Assembly (NCBI GenBank): GCA_008360975.2
Contig: CM039202.1
Coordinates: 2,688,675 to 2,752,674, forward strand
DNA from: Lichenostomus cassidix
Lineage: Eukaryota > Chordata > Aves > Passeriformes > Meliphagidae
Length of the DNA stretch: 64,000 nt
Reading direction: 5' to 3'
The position numbers were made by a program, and so were the translations under genes. Shown here piece by piece: positions 56,556-64,000 of the stretch. Every line of letters starts with the position of its first letter. Positions within the stretch are counted from its first letter, which is position 1. The notes under the pieces are model-generated. The model was given only the letters and a program-made list of their open reading frames with translations. It ran no database searches and was not told where the DNA came from.

Positions 56556-57535
56556 TAAATATTGTGAATATTGACTCTTTTATCCTGGATAAATCAGTGA
56601 ATATTGACCCTTTTATCCTGGATAATTCAGTGAATATTGAAGAGGTAAATATTGTAAATATTCACCCTTTTATCCTGGATAAATCAGTGAATATTGACCC
56701 TTTTATCCTGGATAAATCAATAAATATTGACCATTTTTATCCTGGATAAATCAGTGATTATTAACCCTCTAATCCTGGATAAAAAGGTCAATATTTACAA
56801 TATTTATCTCTTCAATATTCAGTGATTTATTGTAATTAAATTGTGAGTTTTGTATTAAAATGAACAGACTGCTGTTGTTTTATTGAAGAGGTAAATATTG
56901 TAAATATTGACCTTTTTATCCTAGATAAATCAGTATATATTGACCTTTTTATCCTGGATAAATCAGTAAATATTAACCCTTTTATCCTGGATAAATCAAT
57001 ATATATTGACCCTTTTATCCTGGATAAGTCAGTAAACATTAACCCTTTTATCCTGGATAAATCAGTAAATATTAACCCTTTTATCCTGGATAAATCATTA
57101 TATATTGAAGAGATAAATATTGTAAATATTGACCTTTTTATCCTGGATAAATCAGTGAATATTCACCCTTTTATCCTGGAGAAATCAGTAAATATTGAAG
57201 GGATAAATATTGTAAATATTGAGCTTTTTATCCTAGATAAATCAGTGAATATTGACCCTTTTATCCTGGAGAAACCAGTGATTATTAACCCTTTTATCCT
57301 GGATAATTCAGTGATTATTAACTCCTTTATCCTGGATAAATCAGTGAATATTGAAGAGCTAAATATTGTAAATATTAACCCTTTCACCCTGGATAAATCA
57401 ATATATATTAACCCTTTTTTCCTGGATAAATCAATATATATTAACCCTTTTATCCTGGATAAATCAGTAAACATTAACCCTTTTATCCTGGATAAATCAA
57501 TATTTATTCACCCTTTTATCCTGGATAAATCCATG
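56556..57535. repeat. 33-bp minisatellite, right-arm copy
   Basis: About 980 bp of CCTTTTATCCTGGATAAATC units with period near 33 bp, against about 1.7 kb in the left arm. It contains a duplicated flank block (AAAATGAACAGACTGCTGTT at about 56858, compare AAAATGAACAGATTGTTGTT at 56521) and a short inverted piece at about 56781-56826. The right-arm array has thus been rearranged internally. Confidence 0.93.
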
Positions 57536-57726
57536 TCTCACCCCAACCCTGAGCAAATGAGATTCAATCCATCAATCACCAGCAATTCCTCCTCCTGTTT
57601 TTCCCCAAATCCAGGTTTCCTGACCCAATTTTCCAGCCCTAATTCGGGATGATGCAATTCATGCTTTTCCCTGCATTTCTCCCACAAAAACCCCATTTAT
57701 TTCCATCCCATCTCATTTGCTCCAAG

Positions 57727-58068
57727 GACTAATTAAAACTCAATCCCACAGCTTGGCTCGTTATGAACACCAGAAAAAGTGGAGAATTTTGCTTTTTAAA
57801 TTCAATCTATGCTCTAATTAAAACTCAATCCCACAGCTTGGCTCGTTATGAACGCCAGAAAAAGTGGAGAATTTTGCTTTTTAAATTCAATTTATGCTCT
57901 AATTAAAACTCAATCCCACAGCTTGGCTCGTTATGAACACCAGAAAAAGTGGAGAATTTTGTTTTTTAAATTCAATTTATGCTCTAATTAAAACTCAATC
58001 CCACAGCTTGGCTGGTTATAAACACCAGAAAAAGTGGAGAATTTTGCTTTTTAAATTCAATTTATGCT
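57727..58068. repeat. 85-bp minisatellite, right-arm copy
   Basis: Four units with TAATTAAAACTCAATCCCAC, mirror of 7401-7740, same copy number. Confidence 0.95.
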
Positions 58069-58289
58069 CTGGTGGTGAATGATGTTTTCTTGGCCACGTT
58101 TTGAGTGTTCCAACTGCACCAGCAGGAGCTGAAAATTCTATTATCTGCTGATTGAAATCTGATTTTCTGCTCTGGGATTGGAGCTGAACAAGCAGGGAGT
58201 TCAGGATATTCGAGATATTCCACCTTCAAAATGCTGCTGGGATTCCTTCTAGGTGAACCCAAATGGCCCCAAATTTATCAGTTAAAATG
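58069..58289. other. Unique right-arm stretch
   Basis: Mirror of about 7171-7400. No gene supported. Confidence 0.5.
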
Positions 58290-58725
58290 TGCATGTTTTA
58301 ACTATATAAATGGTTAATAGTTTAAATAGTTAATATATATAAAATATGATATAATTAATATAATATAATATAATATAATATAATATAATATAATATAATA
58401 TAATATGATATGATATATATAATATAATTAATGTAATATAATATAATATAATATAATATAATACATAATATAATATAATATAATATAATATAATATATAA
58501 TATATAATATAATATAATATATTATAATATATTATAATATATTATATATAATAATATGTTGTAATATATAATTATATATTATAGATAATATATAAATTAT
58601 TATATATATTTATAATAGATATAGTTATATATAAATATATATATAATATATATAATATTATATATATTATAATATAGATAATATAATATAATATAATATA
58701 ATATAATATAAATAGCTAATATATA
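58290..58725. repeat. ATATA microsatellite, right arm
   Basis: Mirror of 6846-7170 but longer, with AATATAATAT pentamer-type iterations. Confidence 0.9.
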
Positions 58726-59094
58726 GATATTTTAACTGACTTTCAGGAGCAAACTGAATATATATTTTGCCTAAAAATATTTTGCCTAAAAATTAATATT
58801 TTGCCAAAAAAAATTTGCATATTTGATGGGATTTGGTCACCCCTAGAGCATGGGAAAAAATAGGTCTCTGAGAGGAAAATTCTTCATTCACACAAGGTGG
58901 GGAATTAAAAAACAAGTGGGAAGAAATCAGGGAAATTTAGAGGTTTTTAATGAGGAAAATGTCCATTAAGAGTGGATGAGTTGGAACACAGAGAGGTTTT
59001 CTGCTCTGAAATTGAAATTTTTTAGTCTTCAGAATTACTGCTCAGTTGTCTCCTGTTCCACTTCCTCATGATCTGCTAAAACAGCTGCAGTTAT

Positions 59095-59921
59095 TATTGA
59101 TAATATTGTTATATTTTAACATTATTAACAATTTATTAGTCATTATTTATTGTTTATAATATTGTTTATATTTATACATACTTATATATATATAAACTTA
59201 TATATATATATAAGTATATATATATATACTTATATATATATATAAGTTTATATATATATTTTTATATATGAAGTTTATATATATGAAGTTTATATATATA
59301 TAAAGTTTATATATAATATATAATATATAATATATAATATATAATATATAATATATAATATATAATATATAATATATAATATATAGTATATAGTATATAG
59401 TATATAGTATATAATATATAATATATAATATATAATATGTAATATATAAATATATAATATATAATATATAATATATAATATATAATATAATTATATCATA
59501 ATATTAGTTAATATATATAATATAATATAATATAATATAATATAATATAATATAATATAATACAATATAATATAACATAAAAATACTATAATATAATATA
59601 ATACAATACAATACAATATAACCTAATATAATATATAATTTTAATATTAATATGTATTCTATAATATATAATATTACATATTATATTATAATATTATATA
59701 ATATATAATACACAATATGTATAATATATAGATAAAGTTTATATACATAGTTTATATTTACATATTTACATTTTATAGTTGCTATTAGGGATTATACTTA
59801 ATAATTATTATTAATATATAATAATAATAATTAGTTGTTATATAATTTTATTATCATTATTATTATTATTATTATTATTAAGTATATAATAATAATAATT
59901 AGTTGTTATATAATTTTATTA

Positions 59922-59956
<35 letters not shown>

Positions 59957-59965
59957 AAATTATCA
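59095..59965. repeat. AT/ATT microsatellite complex, right arm
   Basis: Mirror of 5761-6480 but about 150 bp longer. Near 59815-59955 a block with AATAATAATTAGTTGTTATA followed by an ATT run occurs twice, whereas the left arm has one. The self-complementary TATATAAGTATATATA / TATATACTTATATATA segments are retained at about 59180-59250. Confidence 0.9.
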
Positions 59966-60364
59966 TTAATGGGCAATGCCACCATTTGCCTCTTGCAAAC
60001 CTCCCCAGCACTTCATCTCTACTCTGAGCAAAACAAAAAGATTTCTTTTCACCAAAAAAGCAATAGAAAAATCTTGTCAAGAATTTTGCAGTTCCTTCTG
60101 ACCACTAATTAAGCCTGAAAAACCCTTCCCAGCACTTCATGCCTGGCTAAACCTACCGAGGGAAAAACAATTTGATATATTGTGAAACAAATGTGCAGAG
60201 AGGAGAAAATGATGCAGAAAAACAGAAAAACAACCAACAGAAAATTTATTTTTTTTGCTTTGATCAGGAGCTAGAGGCTTCTGCTAAATACTCAGAATAT
60301 ATTTTGTTTTCTGGTAAATACTCAGATTATATCATGCATAAATATATACATATATAAATATAAA

Positions 60365-60605
60365 AATAAAATAATAATAGAAAAATCAAGTACTTTATAT
60401 ACTTAAAATATATAAAATAAAAATAAAATAATAATATAAAAATCAAGTACTTTATATACTTACAATATATAAAATAAAAATAAAATAATAATATAAAAAA
60501 AAGTAATTTTTATATACTTACAATATATAAATAGAAATAAAATAATAATATAAAAATCAAGTACTTTATATACTTAAAATATATAAATATATAAATATAT
60601 AATAT
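60365..60605. repeat. 57-bp AT-rich minisatellite, right arm
   Basis: AAGTACTTTATATACTTA recurs at about 57-bp spacing (near 60389, 60446, a diverged copy near 60503, and 60560). Mirror of 5172-5400 with about one more unit. Confidence 0.88.
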
Positions 60606-60644
60606 ATAAATATATATATATAAAATCATATAAAATATAACATA

Positions 60645-61149
60645 TACATTGGTTGAGTTTCCAATGGACACTCATGTACAAAAACTGACTTATTTTTATC
60701 ACTTTGTTTTACAGTTTACACTGATTTTTCCAGAAATATTCTTCATTTTCTGCCTGTCATGCCCTGCAGCAAAACCACCCTGCAGTCTGCCTTTCCCCAT
60801 CGCAGGGAGAAAACAGGAAAAAAAAAAAAATCAAAATAAATAAATAGAAATTCCCATCAGCAAATGCTTCCTCTGTGTTTGCAAAACAAAATCACTGCCT
60901 GGAAATTTTCAGCGTGAGGTTCTGAGGAGGAAAAACCAATTTATTTTGCACAGAAAGTCTGCTTGGATGGATGGCAGCAGCATGGTGGGCTTTGTCGGGC
61001 AGGAAAAATGGTCTGAATTGTCTTTTTTATTTTATTGGGAGATGGAAAAGGAATATCAGAGTGGGATTGCTTGTGGAGCTGAGCTGGAAATGGAGTTAAA
61101 TGACGATGGGAAGGAAATGGGGTTGATTGGTTTGGGTTATATCTTCTTG
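60645..61149. other. Unique right-arm stretch
   Basis: Mirror of 4669-5165. A long plus frame starting at 60946 runs from here into the GGGAAATAT array and is not regarded as a gene. Confidence 0.55.
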
Positions 61150-62205
61150 TTGCCCCATATTTCCCATATTTCCCACATTTCCCTGTATTTCCCATATTTC
61201 CCTGTATTTCCTGATATTTCCGGATATTTCCCCATATTTTCCCATATTTCCCATATTTCCCACATTTCCCTGTATTTCCCATATTTCCCTGTATTTCCTG
61301 ATATTTCCGGATATTTCCCCATATTTTCCCATATTTCCCATATTTCCCACATTTCCCTGTATTTCCCATATTTCCCTGTATTTCCTGATATTTCCGGATA
61401 TTTCCCCATATTTTCCCATATTTCCCATATTTCCCACATTTCCCTGTATTTCCCCATATTATTTCCCATATTTCCCATATTTCCCCATATTTCCCCATAT
61501 TTCCCCATATTTTGTGATATTTCTCTATATTTCCCATATTCCCCATATTTCCCATATTTCTCATATTTCCCTGTATTTCCTGATACATCACTGTATTTCC
61601 CATATTTCCCCTATTTTCCCATATTTCCCATATTTCCCTATATTTCCCATATTTCCCCATATTCTCCATATTTCCCCATATTTCCCATATTTCCCCGTAT
61701 TTCCCCATATTATTTCCCCGTATTTCCCCATATTTACCCATATTTTCCCATATTTCCCATATTTCCCCATATTTTCCCATATTTCCCATATTTCCCATAT
61801 TTCCCCATATTTCCCTATATTTCCCATATTCCCCGTATTTCCCTATATTTCGCATATTTCCTCGTATTTCCCCTATTTCTCCATATTTCCTGATATTCCC
61901 CATATTTCCTGATATTCCCCATATTTTCCCATATTTCCCCATATTTAACCATATTTCCCCATATTTCCCCATATTTCCCTGTGTTTCCTGATATTTCCCA
62001 TATTCCCCATATTTGCCACATTTCCCCATATTCCCCATATTTCTCCATATTCCTCATATTTCCCATATTTCCTGATATTTCCCCATATTTCCCATATTCC
62101 CCATATTCCCCATATTCCCCATATTTCCCTGTATTTCCCTGTATTTCCCATATTTCTCTGTATTTCCTAATATTATTTCCCATATTTCCCATATTTCCCC
62201 ATATT
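61150..62205. repeat. 9/10-bp ATATTTCCC minisatellite, right-arm copy
   Basis: About 1.05 kb of TTTCCCATAT / TTTCCCCATAT units. A block with TGATATTTCCGGATATTTCC recurs three times at about 88-bp spacing (61211, 61299, about 61386), a higher-order repeat absent from the left arm. The TGATACATCACTG block occurs once here (about 61581) but twice in the left arm. Confidence 0.95.
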
Positions 62206-62335
62206 TGGGAGTGAAGTATTTGAGGTATTTGAAGTTTTTGAAGTTTGAAATTTGAAATTTGAAATTCTCAGACAAACCAAGTGGAAATGGACAAAGCCAG
62301 CTCAGGTCCAGGCAGAATTTTGGGGTTTTTTTAGC
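62206..62335. other. Short transition outside right arm
   Basis: A GAAGTATTTGAGGTATTTGAA / TTTGAAATTTGAAATTTG iteration (about 62212-62262) followed by unique sequence. There is no counterpart in the left flank. Confidence 0.6.
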
Positions 62336-62930
62336 AAAAACTGGGGTGACCATGAACTCCTGGATTAAAAACAGAATTATTTCTCCTTCAAACCTTTATT
62401 TAGATAATTCAGCCTTTTATTTTGGAGGTTTTTTTAGCAAAAACTGGGGTGACCACATACTCCTGGACTAAAAATAAAATTATTTCTCCCTCAAACATTT
62501 ATTTAGATAACTCAACCCTTTATTTAGGGTTTTTTTTAGCAAAAACTGGGGTGACCATGTACTCCAGGACTAAAAATAGAATTATTTCTCCCCTCAAACC
62601 TTTATTTAGATAATTCAACCCTTTATTTAGAGGTTTTTTTAAGCAAGAGCTGGGATGACCACAAAATCCTAATCTAAATATAGAACTATTTCTCCTTCAA
62701 ACTTTTATTTAGATAATTTGACCCTTTATTTAGGGGTTTTTAGCAAAACTGGGGTGACCATGTACTCCAGGACTAAAATTAGAATTATTTCTCCTTCAAA
62801 CTTTTATTTAGATAATTCAACCTTTTATTTAGGGTTTTTTTTAAAGCAAAAACTGGGATGACCACATAATCCTGGACTAAGAATAGAATTATTTCTCCTT
62901 CAACCCTTTTTTTAGATTTCCTGCTGCACG
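62336..62930. repeat. 102-bp minisatellite, about six copies
   Basis: TTTAGATAATTCAACCC-type landmarks lie at about 62399, 62500, 62605, 62709, 62809 and a truncated one at 62912. Units contain GCAAAAACTGGGGTGACCAT and AGAATTATTTCTCC. Only in the right flank. Confidence 0.93.
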
Positions 62931-62988
62931 AGTGGAATCAGGAGAGGAGCTGAATTATCAATCTCACCCTGTTGGCACCAACACCATA

Positions 62989-63019
<31 letters not shown>

Positions 63020-63129
63020 ATATTTTATTTTTATATTTTATTTTTATATTTTATATTTTATTTTTTATTTTTATATTTTATTTTTGTTTTTGTTTTTATT
63101 TTTATTTTTAATTTTTATTTTTATTTTTA

Positions 63130-63160
<31 letters not shown>

Positions 63161-63230
63161 TTTATTTTTATTTTTATTTTTATTTTTATTTTTATTTTTT
63201 ATTTTTATTATATTTTCTAATTTTTTTTTA
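62931..63230. repeat. ATTTTT hexamer tract, right flank
   Basis: About 40 bp of unique sequence, then ATTTTTATATTTT and ATTTTT units from 62985 to 63220. It resembles the tracts at 657 and 10593, but this type is common and homology is not implied. Confidence 0.9.
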
Positions 63231-63640
63231 TTTCAAAAAGCTGCAGATTCCTTTTTTTTCTTCTCCCCTGACATGGGAATTTCTGGCTGAAGCCCTGAAG
63301 GATCAGAGATCCACTGTGATTTGCCTGCTGAAGTAAACAAATCCCATTTTTGCGGTGGAGTGAAGAGGATTTTCAATTCTCAGCTGCACTGAGAAGCAGC
63401 AGAAAGTTGCCCAGGAAATGGGCTGAGATTCCTTGAGTGTGGGAGTGAAAAATTTGGGATAAAAATGGGGATGTTTGGATCTTTGGGATGCAGCAGGAAT
63501 GGCTCAGGAGGAGTTGATCCACAATTGGAGAAATCTGGGAAATGGAAGTTATCCCACTTCCTTCTGATCTCCCAGTGTGTGGAGGAAACCTGGGAAAAAA
63601 GGAAAAGAGGAAGAAAAAACCTGAAAAAATTATGTGGTTA
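63231..63640. other. Unique stretch in right flank
   Basis: About 400 bp of ordinary composition between two low-complexity tracts. No gene or repeat recognised. Confidence 0.5.
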
Positions 63641-64000
63641 AAAAAAAAAAAGAAGAGGAAGAAGAAGGAGAAGAAGAAGAAGAAGAAAAAGAAGAAAAAG
63701 AAGAAAAAGGAGAAGAAGAAGAAGAAGAAGAAGAAGAAGAAGAAGAAGAAAAGAAGAAGAAGAAGAGGAAAAAGAAGAAAAAGGAGAAGAAGAAGAAGAA
63801 GAAGAAGAAGAAGAAGAAGAAGGAGAAGAAGAAGAAGAAGAAGAAAAGAAGAAGAAGAGGAAAAGAAGAAGAAGAAGAAAAAGAAGAAAAAGAAGAAAAG
63901 AAGAAGAGGAAGAAAAGAAGGAGAAGAAAAAGGAGAAAAAGGAGAAAAAGAAGAAGAAGAAGAAGAAGAAGAAGAAGAAGAAGAAGAAGAAGAAGAAGAA
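63641..64000. repeat. GAA trinucleotide tract reaching window end
   Basis: GAA units with AAAAGAAG, GGAGAAG and GAAAAAG interruptions for about 350 bp, still continuing at the last base. Reverse-complementary in type to the TTC tract at 3489-3672, and roughly twice as long within the window. Confidence 0.95.

Larger units (their letters stand above)
43050..62205 (-). repeat. Right arm of giant inverted repeat
   Basis: Reverse complement of 3675-23242, collinear throughout (anchors listed under the left arm). It differs by array lengths, by an additional LTR1 (49057-49328), by one fewer 450-bp unit and by a strongly diverged LTR3. Homology ends at the GGGAAATAT array. The 62206-63640 sequence has no counterpart in the left flank, where the TTC tract abuts that array directly. 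Confidence 0.93.

Noticed and set aside
60941..62038. A 365-codon minus-strand open frame rich in G, N, M, K, Y and the 315-codon plus-strand frame over the same region
   Set aside because: Both are translations of the 9/10-bp GGGAAATAT array. Both strands are open at the same place and the peptides are pure repeats.
62336..62930. Possible telomeric-type repeat (TTAGGGTTTTTT)
   Set aside because: TTAGGG occurs only once per 102-bp unit in a subset of units and is not tandem.

Overview
The window is about 64 kb of AT-rich, repeat-dense, non-coding vertebrate nuclear DNA. I found no protein-coding or RNA gene I could support. Several fragments read like the 3' end of avian CR1 LINEs, and there are many solo LTRs of retroviral type. 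With the microsatellite and minisatellite load, this suggests a bird, perhaps a passerine. That assignment is inference; I ran no database search.

The dominant structure is a very large inverted repeat. A left arm (about 3675-23242) is repeated in reverse complement as a right arm (about 43050-62205). A spacer of about 19 kb (23743-43049) lies between them. A run of exactly 500 Ns (23243-23742) sits where the left arm meets the spacer. Collinear order holds throughout: the satellites, LTRs and unique stretches of the left arm recur in mirrored order. Where I compared unique sequence base by base (22781-23240 against the right arm) I counted 3 substitutions. Tandem arrays differ in length, one LTR is present in only one arm, and one LTR is strongly diverged between arms although its target-site duplication is shared. 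The structure could be a real genomic palindrome or an assembly artefact in which two haplotypes were scaffolded head to head across the gap. The gap position makes the artefact explanation serious.

Layout. Positions 1-3672 lie outside the left arm: a 154-bp tandem repeat, an AT-rich tract, a 19-bp minisatellite and a TTC tract. The left arm holds, in order: a 9/10-bp GGGAAATAT array, a 57-bp repeat, long AT microsatellites, an 85-bp repeat, a 33-bp minisatellite, an ATTTTT tract, a 450-bp triplication, a 100-bp repeat, a nested LTR complex, an AGAGAAG array, a CR1 fragment, a 421-bp solo LTR in a 172-bp tandem duplication, two more solo LTRs, and an AT tract up to the gap. The spacer carries a 21-bp minisatellite, one complete and two diverged LTR2-type elements, a CR1 element split by two LTRs, and a 78-bp minisatellite. 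The right arm mirrors the left. Beyond it (62206-64000) lie a 102-bp repeat, an ATTTTT tract and a GAA tract running off the window.

Three LTR families can be defined from the sequence. LTR1 is about 262 bp, begins TGTGGCTAGC, ends GCGACA and makes 6-bp target duplications. LTR2 is about 480 bp, has terminal TGATGCC/GGCATCA and makes a 4-bp duplication. LTR3 is about 421 bp and makes a 6-bp duplication. No retroviral internal coding region was found, so these appear to be solo LTRs. The long open frames in the window are almost all products of tandem repeats without in-frame stops and are not treated as genes.
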